DNA of 64,000 nucleotides from Tanypteryx hageni. Lineage: Eukaryota > Arthropoda > Insecta > Odonata > Petaluridae. Position numbers and translations under genes: made by a program. The stretch lies in contig CM054114.1 in the NCBI GenBank assembly GCA_028673005.1, positions 127,873,307 through 127,937,306 on the forward strand. The letters are read 5' to 3'. The notes under the pieces are model-generated. The model ran no database searches. It was not told the DNA's origin and saw only the letters and a list, made by a program, of their open reading frames with translations. Below are positions 1 through 10,041 of the stretch, in pieces (within the stretch, counting starts at the first letter, position 1; every line of letters starts with the position of its first letter).

Positions 1-1094
1 AAACTTTATCGCAACTTTTGTTCGACTGCACAGAATTTAACGACACCACTGAAGCACTAAAATACATAGCATTTCAACTCAAACGATATAGTATATCTCG
101 GAGAAAATATCAAGGATATTTCAAACAGCAAAAGAGGAAGATCAATCGCTCACAAATGAGATACCGTACCCCAAAGGAAAAATGAAAGCCTCTTCTTTGG
201 TTAGATTTATCTCCACGATAACGAATCGCTAACTCAGAGATGTATTAAATAGGTTTAATCTCTCCTTGGTGATCGTTGCTGTTTTCACCATTCCAATTTC
301 TCTCTCTCTCTGATTGGATCCCTTCTTAGCCTTTTCGACGCTCCCCCTGCTTATTTCCTTTTACTAAGACTTCAAAACAAAACCGCCGAGGTCTCTCTCC
401 GTCTTTCAGAGCATTTCCTCGGCCTATCTCTATTTCCCTATCTCGTTACATGTGTTCAATTCACCGAGGTCTAGGCAAGAATCGGAGAATCACTGGTTCC
501 GCCTCTTCCCTCCCTCCATTTCTCTAATCCCTCTTCCCACTCTCCCTTTTCCCTCCCTCCCTATTTCCTACCTCCCTATCTCTTTCATGCCACTTTTATC
601 TCCATTCCGACCCCCAAACGAACAATGCTTTCTTCCATCTTAACAACCCGTGCCTAATTCTCTTGTTGAAGCAATATTTTCTCTTTCCTCGCCGCCGGTG
701 ACGTTTCAATTCTGGCCTGTGTTCGTTTATTACAAAATCATTCCTGTTAAGAGAAGTTTTGCTCTCAATTAATTTCGTAGATTGTTGTACTGATGGTCGT
801 TTGATCTGAAATTGCTTAATTATACAAATGTCAAGTTACTCTGGAGTATATATGTATATATATAATAGTAGAAGGTGCTTGCATACTGCAAGCATTTCAT
901 CTCACCTTGAAAAATCATTCATTTTTCAGACAGATATTTCATTATGAGAAATATTTCTTTAATTCTAAAGATTTCTCCTCTGGACAGGTTTTCGTTTTTT
1001 CATTATGGAAAAATAATGGAGTAAAACTATCGCTAATTTTTGCAATTTTAGGAATATTATAATTTTCCCACATTGAGTTAATAATGCCACACAT
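1..1094. other. non-coding sequence with CT-rich patch
   Basis: No gene is recognised. From about 290 to 650 the + strand is CT-rich (TCTCTC and TCCCTCC runs), which alone explains the short open frame there. The rest is AT-rich with no repeat boundary that I can define. Confidence 0.5.
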
Positions 1095-1560
1095 TTCTGC
1101 CAAATTTTAAATTTATAGTACAATTAGAAGTGAAATAACATTTATCTAATTGTTTAAAATTAAATAATTTTAACGGCCAAAATAACAATTTTATGGATAA
1201 ATTGATGTTTATTCGTTTACATAGGCTAACCTCCAATTAATTTAAAAATTTCAGCTCCCTAACTTGCGGCGTAGTGTCTAAGCATCTACCAATTTGTTTA
1301 AACTTTAAGAATTTTTAACTAACAAACAAATAAAAATATCAAAATTTCTATAACCTTATTTCGTTATTTTACAAATTCTATCCCTAAAAAAATTTCAGCT
1401 TCGTAGCACATTTGGAAATACATAAACCTTGAAAATTTGTTTAAACAATTGCGAATTTTTAGCGGCCGCATTGTTGCCTTTTTTTAAGATTTTCGTTTTT
1501 TCTAGTCCGTTTTGCACAATGTCCTACCTAAGAAAAAAATCCAGAATCTCCAGCTCAACT
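1095..1560. repeat. degenerate ~144 bp tandem repeat, about three units
   Basis: Two landmarks recur with the same spacing. TGTTTAAA lies at 1151, 1295 and 1438 (144 and 143 bp apart). AATTTCAGCT lies at 1247 and 1391 (144 bp apart), with a degraded copy near 1546. Each unit also carries an AATTTTTA run, and the first and third units continue into CGGCC. After the interruption by the microsatellites and the pogo-like element, related wording (CCTAAACAATTTT and TTTTCAGCTC) reappears near 2239-2265. The array may therefore once have continued there. Units are well diverged, so this is an old local satellite or an internal repeat of a larger element. Confidence 0.55.
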
Positions 1561-1634
1561 GGAAGTGCCTAAACATTAGTATCCTCCTATATGTATGTTA
1601 TATCATCCTCTGTAAGGAACGTCTATATATAATG

Positions 1635-1673
<39 letters not shown>
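1635..1673. repeat. (AT)n(AC)n microsatellite
   Basis: A run of AT dinucleotides passes directly into AC dinucleotides. It abuts the left end of the pogo-like element. Confidence 0.9.
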
Positions 1674-1675
<2 letters not shown>

Positions 1676-2098
1676 GTAGAAGCCCTCTTAACCGACGTTT
1701 TACGCCCCTAAGTCTGAAAACTGAAATCCACAGTTAAGTGCGACACTTTACATAAAAACGACTAGTTTAAAATGGTTTAAACCATTCCTATCACTCCACA
1801 ACAATGTCACGAGTTGTCCCTTGTGTTAAAATGTTTCTCATTACATAGTAATCCAGTCTAGTACGCATCCGCTGTCAGTTGTCCTTACAGTCCGCTGTCC
1901 CCACATACTAGTAAAGTTCATTATTATTTAAGTTACGATATTTAATCAATATATATATATATATATTTATTTATGTTATATATTTAAAATACAGCCTGTG
2001 TATATGTACTTTTCTATTGGTTCTTCGTTTTAACCGATCTTTTCGATTAACCGACTAACTGCCTGTCCCAACCGCGACGGATAAGAGGGCTTCTAATG
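1674..2098. mobile_element. pogo/Tigger-like MITE
   Basis: The left end CAGTAGAAGCCCTCTTA is matched by the inverted right end CATTAGAAGCCCTCTTA with one mismatch over 17 bp. The subterminal wording (AACCGAC, ATTAACCGACTAAC) resembles pogo/Tigger ends, which typically read as AACCGA or ATCCGA repeats. At about 425 bp with no open frame it is non-autonomous. A clean TA target duplication is not visible, because both flanks are CA/TG microsatellite. The insertion may have gone into a pre-existing TA/CA repeat, or the repeats may have grown from the ends. Confidence 0.65.
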
Positions 2099-2231
<133 letters not shown>

Positions 2232-2429
2232 AGTTGTACCTAAACAATTTTAATCAATTTTCAGCTCAAAGACTAATGACGGATTTTTATTATTAAGAAA
2301 CCGCGTGTAAAATTTATGCAAAGCCTCTTTATTTCAAAATCATTCAATTCATTCATTTGTTCAGCCAACAGATTACGATTTCCACCTAGTTTAAGTTACT
2401 CCAAAGTTCCATTCTTAAAATGTCTAAGT

Positions 2430-2738
2430 CGGTGTTTCTTAAACTTTTATAGTGGTGGAACGCTTTGGAATGGGGAGAAATTGACGGAACACCTATATAC
2501 ATATGCATATATTTATCATTGCTGTGGGAACGCGCATGCGTACTGCAGCATATTAGAAGTTGTATCCTGCTACTTTCTGCTTCACCGATAAATGAACTAA
2601 CGGTGTGAGAGCAAAATTAAAAACTTTTTATCTTTAAATTCATTAAGAAACTTAAATTAATAGAAAAAGTATTTTTGGTGGAATATTTCGCGAAACACTT
2701 AGGCAATGCTAGCGGAACACCAGTTGAAAATCTGGTAT
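2430..2738. mobile_element. hAT-type MITE relic
   Basis: The left side GGTGTTTCTTAAAC followed by GTGGAACGC and the right side GCGGAACACCAGTTG followed by AAAATCTGG follow the usual pattern of short hAT elements. In these, a 'gtgtttcttaaac'-type end is mirrored by a 'gtttgagaaccac'-type end. The end match is imperfect, no 8 bp target duplication is evident and there is no coding capacity. Confidence 0.45.
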
Positions 2739-4523
2739 AAGTAATTTATATTAATGAGTTTAAAATGCTTCACGTCCTACGAATCGCGTAGAAATTGTAG
2801 CAAAATTTTGCTGTAGGTTTGAACGTCTTCTATTAGCTCCATGGTACTACAAGGACTGCTTCCTTGCTTAAAACAAACGCCAAACTACTGGCTACCTATA
2901 TCCATCCATCACCTGTTTTGGCCCTTATTTATTTTCCTGCGCTTCTCCGGAATGCATCCCATCATAACCAGAGGAGATACTAAAACCTTTACTATCCCCT
3001 AGCTCTCCCAACTCCGAACTACATCGGAACCTGCGCATAATTCAAGAGTTTGATAATTCAGGTAACGTCCTCCAGTGCCATCGCGCAAATCTTGCGTCAC
3101 GTAAATTGGCCGAGAGAGCAAGGTCAAAATTTTGCAAGAGCAAACTTTCGAGCGGCGAAATTGAGTCTATTATGGACTGCATTACATTCACCCAAAGCTA
3201 TAACGGCTATGTTCAAACTCCACTAAAGCAATTACTCTTAATAACCTTCCATTGCGGGGTCGGGAGATCGATGCCTCCGTCGTTTATCATCGGCCTGAAT
3301 GTTTTATTTGCCAATGAATCCAGGATCGTGTCTCGATGAGTCAAATAAATCGGGAAAATCGAGTCGGTTTTCGGAATTACGATGTTGTGACGCGTTTGAT
3401 GTACGAGGTCAAGGTCGATGAAAGTCATTCGAACGCCGTCTAAAAATAAAATAACATATTTCGAGTCGCATTTATTCGGAATAATTGGCGGAAATCTTTT
3501 AACATATCATTCATCAGTTCCAATTTATGGTATTATATTTGCTTCCATTTGATGGGAATAATTCGGATAAGTCAAATTAAAACCTTCCATTTCGTGTTGC
3601 TTCATTTCAGAAATCGTTTCTTTAGTAAACAGGCAAAGTTCTATGCGTGTCAATGAAGCACGACAAATTTTTAGAAATGTTTCGTAAAAAAATTTAATTT
3701 TTAATCTTTTCTAAAACATAACTTTAAACGCAGAAGAAAAATATGAAACTTAAAAAAATCACGAAATAGACTTAATCGAGTGAGAGAAGAAATGAAGAGA
3801 AAATTTTGTGCATGGGGAAATTTTTTCTTTCTTCCCAGCAACTTACTTTAGTTCCACCAACTATTTACCATATGTAGCGTTTATTTAGACCAACTTATCC
3901 TGAAAATATTGTTCCTTCAGGTTGCACGTTTTCAGGGACGGACGAAAAATTGAATACATAAGCAAATTTTTCTAGAAAAAATGCTGAAAAGTTTGAAGTA
4001 TGCGTATATTTTAACGCGATCGTTTTTGAATTATTCAAAGCAGGTATCCGCAAATTTATACTAATGACTTGCTGCTAAACCTATTCGGAAACCGACACAA
4101 GCAACGCGGCGAATAGGCCCCAAAACAGCGCGGTTTTAACGAAACTGAAACAAGACGCATATGCTGGCATGCACCCAACTTGTATCGCCTAGCGTTGCTC
4201 GAGGTCAAACCTGTTCCACAGTATGTCGCCTGATAATGAAATGCGCCGAAGACGATCGCCCAAAGTTTGGAATTTTTTTACTAGAGAACGTGTTAGGATA
4301 AGTATCGGAATATATTATGCTTTTTAATCAATTCCAATTTCCAATATATTCACGAATTATCGAGAACGTTAATTGAAACCTCTCTTAGTTGTTTAGCTAA
4401 ATTGCATTGCCTATCATGAGTTAGATAAAACAAAAATATTACATTATGAAATCTGACGATTCCGAGGTAAATAATTCAATTACAATAATCTCAACGCGGT
4501 TGATAAGCAGGAGATATTGACTT
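2739..4523. other. non-coding sequence, nothing recognised
   Basis: This stretch holds no open frame or repeat that I can name. A less AT-rich part at about 3100-3440 is open for roughly 70-77 codons on both strands, but neither translation resembles a known family. Confidence 0.4.
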
Positions 4524-5025
4524 TAACCCCTCCAGACCTGGTGTACATTACAATGCACATTAATTTTGAGTTACTTCTCAAATATTCTTTCACATTAAAT
4601 TTTATTTAAAACTTGCTGAGCACTTAACACTAATTATAAGTACGTCTAGTTTATCCATTATTGATACTTTTACTGCCATATATTGCAGATTAGTTGAAGT
4701 TTAATGACATTAAATAGGTACAAGATGGCATGAACAGAGAAGAATTGCTACAGGTCAAATTTCTTATTTTGTTTTTTTCGTCGAAACATCACACTTTGAT
4801 ATTATTTTCTTTGAACTTACATAAGAAAACCTTATTTCATAAATAAAATAAATGTGTACACTTTTTGTGATTTTTAATGTTTTAACACGCAATGTAAATT
4901 TTAAAAATTCTTTAAAATAATGATTTTTAAAATTTATTTTTTCTATTTATTTTGAATACTTTTAGTATAATTCCACAGAAAAAAAATTTTCCCCCAAAGA
5001 AAAATGTCAGGTCTGAAGGGGTTAC
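4524..5025. mobile_element. piggyBac-like (TTAA) MITE
   Basis: The left boundary TTAACCCCTCCAGACCTG is mirrored at the right by CAGGTCTGAAGGGGTTAC, which inverts to GTAACCCCTTCAGACCTG. The inverted ends run about 14-18 bp. TTAA lies at the left edge and TTAC, one substitution away, at the right. TTAA target duplication with a C-rich tip is the piggyBac signature. The interior of about 490 bp is AT-rich and non-coding, so any movement would need a transposase from elsewhere. The same tip consensus recurs at 44278 and 46064. Confidence 0.7.
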
Positions 5026-5742
5026 AAAATAATCATATTTTTTTATTAATAATGTAGTTTTAATATAGTATATATTACGTTTGATGTCATACATTTTTAC
5101 GTAAGAATAGCTAAATGGATAAAATCCAATCATCAATTATTCTAATGAAACAAAAAAATTCCGATAATTATATTACGCACTATACGATATGGTAAATATC
5201 AATTTAATTATATGAACAGTAACAAAATAAAATTATATACGAGCTGGGCCAAAAGTAAGGAAACAGGTTTCAACACTAACACGACTAACTTTGGAAAGCA
5301 AAAGTAAAAAAATGTACATATAAAAACATGTTCATGAAGAATAATATTTATATATTTTCACAAATACTGCTCAATATGTCAACCGTGAATATTTTACAAC
5401 AGCTGCAGTCTTTCTGGTACCGATATAATGACGACACTTTCTACTATCAGTAAATAAATAAACGCACCTAAATAAAATCTGCTTAAAATTATTAAAATCT
5501 ATCATTATTATTGAAAACATGAAAATAAATAATCAGGGATATATTTTTTCGCCAGGGTATATTTTATATCACTAAAGTCATAGCCTATCAAACTTATTTC
5601 CCTAATTTACCCTTTACATAGATATCCGAAAAGATAAGGCTATTGAGATTATCCGAACTCATTTTAAAGAATCATGTTTCTTATTCATTATACGGATGAG
5701 TAAAACAAGTAGGGATGTGCACGGGTTTCCCGTGGTACATAA
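5026..5742. other. AT-rich non-coding sequence
   Basis: No gene is seen. The phrase GAGCTGGGCCAAAAGTAAGG near 5240 resembles one end of a mariner element, but I find no matching opposite end, so it is not annotated separately. Confidence 0.35.
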
Positions 5743-6647
5743 GTGCTTTTCGTCAAATTCGCCGTAGTGTAATCATATACTAATATATTTGATTTGAAAT
5801 CAGAAAATTATTTTTTCTCATATGGTGGTAGCCCTGCTTTTTTGGTACGCTCTAAACATATTTATTTCATTGTGCCATTCTGTACTCGCCCTACAAGCAG
5901 AATTTATTTTTGAAATAGGTTCAGCTAAAAACTTCCACTCATTGTTACAGAAAAATCCTAACCTAAATATTGTGTTATTCCTGTTTAGTCGACCTGATTG
6001 AAATATGCTGTTTTGGTTATTTATTTATATGAAGATTATATGTACCATATTGGATTAAAATTCATGCTGCCAGTTCTCTATAAATACGTGTAAAAATATA
6101 ATTTTACTTTTATTTGTGGTAGCCCTGCTCTTTATCTCCGCTTTAAACATCTTATATACAGAATTTAGTTGAAATCCCTTCAGGCAATTTTTTTCAAATC
6201 CGAAATTACTGAAAGAATTTAATTTGTAAGCGTGGCACCCGTTTGGTCGATCCGGTCCAAATATGCAATTATGGTTGTGTATATGTGTACATTAAAAATT
6301 TTATTTTTGATTAAAATTGATGAGAACCATTCAACACAAATACTTGAAATATTTTATTACATGTATTGTGGCAGTCCTGATTTCTATATCACATTAAAAA
6401 TATTGATTTTGTTTTTTAATGTTGCACACCTTCTTCATACTAAATTTAATTGAAATCGGTTATGCCAATTCATTTCAAATTCATGCTGAGTCGATCTGGT
6501 CGAAATATGCCATTTTGGTTTTATATTTATGTGAAGATTCTATGTACCAAATTTGGTTGAAATCGGTTCAGCCAATTCTTCCCTGATATGGACGGACGGA
6601 CGGACATCACGAAGATAATAGTGCTTTTCAGCAATGATGAAAAGCAC
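5743..6647. repeat. satellite-bearing repeat element with inverted ends
   Basis: GTGCTTTTCGTCA at 5743-5755 is mirrored by TGATGAAAAGCAC at 6635-6647, a 13 bp inverted pair with one mismatch. The right end also forms its own hairpin: GTGCTTTTCA at 6621 and TGAAAAGCAC at 6638 enclose a 7 nt loop. Between the ends lie about three diverged tandem units of 244-291 bp. GTGGTAGCCCTGC-type blocks sit at about 5826, 6117 and 6368, and GTCGAYCTGGTCGAAATATG-type blocks at 5988, 6246 and 6490. The last unit ends in a GGTTGAAATCGGTTCAGCC phrase and then GGACGGACGGAC at about 6593-6604. Such GGAC-tailed repeats occur in many invertebrate genomes; class is uncertain. Confidence 0.6.
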
Positions 6648-7111
6648 TCAAAAAGTACTGAAATGTCACGCACAAGTTTCTTTGCAAAAACTTTACAAAC
6701 TTCCACTGCTTGCATGACAACAGACTCGTAAAGCATGTAAAAAGAACACCCAACCCAAAATCTACGCAAGCGTTGACGCTGAAGAAATCTCATTCGCCTC
6801 GGTCCTCAATTCTCTACGTGGCAATAAGACCTTTCAGTCCCCTCCGATAATAAAAGGGTTTACGTTTCCTCTTTATTCTTTCTACCATCATACATTATTC
6901 CCAAACCTTTCTGCCATCCCTTGCCTTTTTCATTCCCACTGAAGTCTCGAAAAGAATGAAATTTTGTGGATTCGTTTGAATTAAAAGGAATAGATTTGTC
7001 TTCGCATCAGATGTGATATGGACGGATCTCGATCGGGCTGACGGTAGATATAGGACTCCTGACTTAACGGATCCACTTAAAACATCTCATTTCTTTCTTC
7101 TCTTCCTCCCT
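6648..7111. other. non-coding sequence
   Basis: No gene or defined repeat is recognised. It becomes CT-rich from about 7090 and leads into the minisatellite. Confidence 0.35.
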
Positions 7112-7300
7112 CCACCTCTCTCCCCCCACCTCTCTCCCTCGACCTCTCTCCCTCGACCTCTCTCCCTAGACCTCTCTCCCTCGACCTCTCTGCCTCGACC
7201 TCTCTCCCCCCACCTCTCTCCCTCGACCTCTCTCCCTACACCTCTCTGCCTCGACCTCTCTCCCTCGACCTCTCTCTCGACCTCTCTCCCTCCATCTCTC
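7112..7300. repeat. 14 bp minisatellite, CCTCTCTCCCTCGA
   Basis: About 13 consecutive copies of a 14 bp unit, CCTCTCTCCCTCGA, are present. Variants carry TAGA, TACA, GCCTCGA or CCCCCCA in the last positions. The tract is strongly pyrimidine on the + strand, so it reads open in several frames on both strands. The long Ser/Leu/Pro and Arg/Glu/Gly frames here are composition artefacts. Confidence 0.85.
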
Positions 7301-7430
7301 TCTCTCCTGTGTCCCTCCATCTCTCTCCCACCATATCTCCCTCTCCATCCATCTCTTTTCCTCTCTTTCAACCTTTCTTTGTCTCTCCACTCTCTTTTTC
7401 TCTAATCCTCTCCCTCTCTTCTCTCTCTTA

Positions 7431-7512
7431 GGTGGGTTAGGTGGAAGATGGGACTTCTTAGTCCCAATCTCGCCCCAAATAAAGACCACATCAATCAATC
7501 AATCAGTCAATC
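7431..7512 (+). mobile_element. 3' end of a non-LTR retroelement (LINE or SINE)
   Basis: A short hairpin (GGGAC at 7450-7454 and GTCCC at 7461-7465, loop TTCTTA) is followed by AATCTCGCCCC, AATAAAGACCACA and a tail of CAAT repeats (TCAATCAATCAATCAGTCAA). A terminal hairpin followed by a tetranucleotide tail is typical of non-LTR retrotransposon 3' ends or of SINEs that share them. A second copy with the same order of elements lies on the minus strand at 47531-47590. The 5' part is missing or unrecognisable, consistent with 5' truncation. Confidence 0.6.
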
Positions 7513-9695
7513 TCTCCCTCCTTACGTCCCTCTTACTTTACTTCTCTCTCGCTCTCTCTCTATCTTTCTCTTCCTCTTTTTACTTATTATTACCCTCTCT
7601 TTCTCTCTCTCCTCTCCCTTCTCTCTTTTCCCCCTCCCTCTTTCCTCCTCCCATTCAGCTCTCTCTCCCACCTCACACCCTCATAGAACTGGCGTTTCAT
7701 CTTTGTTCCGTAATCCTCATTCCTTGCTTTATGCACTCACGCCCCCCGTTCTTATCTGCCTTTCAAAAAGGATTCCTCTTTATTTGTTCCGTAGAGTTTC
7801 CTCTGCTTCTTTCTCAAACCAATCTTTCTTTCTCTTCCTCCGTCCTCCTCTCCGTATTTTATTATCCCCACACCTCTCTCACTCTCTCTCATTCCATGAC
7901 CTCCTCACAGATGTCAGGTCGGTAGAGTGCTCTTATCTAAAAGGTAGTGTGAGTTGCAATCTCGGAAAAGATGGCAGCCATTTCGAGCGGGTTTCCCTTT
8001 TTTTAGGTTCTGTTATTTCTTATCGCTCGTTAAAAAGGTTGTATATTTTTCTCTCCCTTTTTTTAGACTTTATGAAAAAGCGCCGCGCACCATTGGTGAA
8101 ATGAATGAAGTAACAGGCAAAGGTGCCATAAGCAACCGTGAGAGAAGATGGATTTGCTTGTTGAAGTTATTATAACCTTTCAAATCGCGACAATTTTAAA
8201 TAATTAAAAAAAATTAATAACATAGATTATTTAAATTTCTAACCTAAATTCAAATTATTTTTCAATTTGAATACTTCCAGCCGTTTTTAATTTATCTAAA
8301 AAATCAAAAAATCGATGGATGGTTTGTATCGTGTCTAGTAATGCTTGAAGGGTTTAACAGAAGCTATTAAGTAATTTTCTAATGAGTATTATTCCAAAAA
8401 TACTGGAAGAGTTACTAGGGGTGCAACAACTTTCAAAGGCCTCCAATTCTCTACATCTTCCATGTAATAAATAATTGTAGTGCTAACTCTAGTTTTATAA
8501 TGCTTTCGGTGGCGTAACATGGTGCCGGCATCTTTAATCTAATTTTCCTAATACATCAAACATTTCTCTTCCTCGTCAATTATTTTCACGTCATCGAATT
8601 TAAGTTTGATGCTCAATTTGCCTGTATCTTTCTTCAATTTATCTCTTTTCGGTTTCTCGGAGATATCGCTTACTTGAATGTCTGTTGTACACACGTATTC
8701 GTGCATTTTTTAATATTCGTCTTTCTATGGAGAATTTCAGTGTCATATTTAGATATAGACGCAATTTACTGTCAAATATTCCCTAAAAACCAATATTCCC
8801 TCAATGAACACTGCTTCTTTCTCAGAGTAACTCTCATAAGAAAACCACTATCATAGCCCTTAGAATTTCTCCTCCTGTCACGGTTGTCACTGCTTCTCTG
8901 AGTTTCTGCTCATCGACAAAATTTCATCACGAATAAATATACCTTTCAAGCAGAGATTCCGAGAGCTGTTGCGTCTGGATACGCTATTTTCGCGACGTTT
9001 CTCCTTCAAAACTCAGTCTCAGTCCTGTTTATTCATGCCTTTCTTCCATTGGAAGCGACACGCATCTCTCCTCCCCCACCCTCTCCCTCGGTTTCTCCAT
9101 CCTATCCCTTTCCACTCCTTGCAGTTCGATGTTCCCCCGAATTTCACCAGGAGCCCACCGAGCATTTCTTTATACTTTCCTCCTTACAGCAATATCCTCC
9201 CCCATGTTTCAATTTTACCCTACCCTAAAGCAGTTCCCGGTCTCCCTCAAAAACCCTTCCACTTTCCATTCCCTTCCCCAACCTCTCTTCCCGCAACCCT
9301 CCGAACTTATCCTCCTGCATACAAGTCAACGACTTGAGACGCAATAAACCAAAAGGTCTCCTTTTCGGCCGATACCCTTACCATACGATTTTATGTCCTT
9401 CTCCCCATTTCATTTCGTAGCCTTCCTATACTTATTCCCATCCCGATCTTCCCATCCTTTCTGAATAAATGAATAATTCAAGAATTAGTCTAGATAAACA
9501 GCATCACTTCATGGCTTAAGTCAAATGGAAGACCAGGATAACTCTTTTGAATCGAAGATCGAGATATTAACACAAAGGGTGGCTGATAATGACACGAGCG
9601 ACGAGTTTTTAATATTAGAAGAAATGCTGTATTCATATATGGTAGATTAAACTCTAAATCACTGTTTATAAACCAGTGTGTCGAGACCCTTTAGG
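7513..9695. other. CT-rich then mixed non-coding sequence
   Basis: 7513-7900 is pyrimidine-rich on the + strand and gives spurious Ser/Leu/Phe-rich frames. 7920-8160 is mixed sequence without a recognisable product. 9060-9330 is again pyrimidine-rich. I see no splice-bounded exon or named repeat. Confidence 0.35.
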
Positions 9696-10041
9696 GAAAG
9701 ATTTCCCAACCTATGGCCCACGGGCAATATCCGACCCGTGCTTTGATTTCATCTTGCTCTTCTCACCTCATCGTATCCTTTAACACATGCATATTCGTAT
9801 ATTCGCCATAAAGGGATATTATTAGATATCATTAATGGAACCTAAACGATATTTTCTGGACATATTGATGCAGCATAGATCGTTTTTTAATAAAGTCGCA
9901 TGACTCATTAAACTCAAAATAATTTGAAAATTAGCTCTTTAAATTTATATGCATCACAATCAGTCATTTGAGACACCGAATGTGGCCAGCGCATTGTTGT
10001 ATATAGCCTCATGTGCTACTTTAAATAAAAAGTTAGGTAAA
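9696..10041. mobile_element. hAT-type MITE relic
   Basis: The left side TTTCCCAACCTATGGCCCAC, then GGGCAATATCCGACCCG, matches the usual 'gtttcccaacc...ggcccgcgggc' opening of short hAT elements. The right side AATGTGGCCAGCGC ... AAAAAGTTAGGTAAA fits the mirrored close. Both are heavily mutated and no target duplication is visible. Confidence 0.45.

Noticed and set aside
5236..5266. Possible mariner terminus (CTGGGCCAAAAGTAAGGAAA)
   Set aside because: I found no inverse partner within 1.5 kb and no transposase similarity, so one end alone is not enough.
7013..7664. Open frames of 94-130 codons on both strands, and part of a 218-codon frame
   Set aside because: They lie in CT-rich and 14 bp minisatellite sequence that lacks stop codons in many frames; the translations are Ser/Leu/Pro or Arg/Glu/Gly runs.
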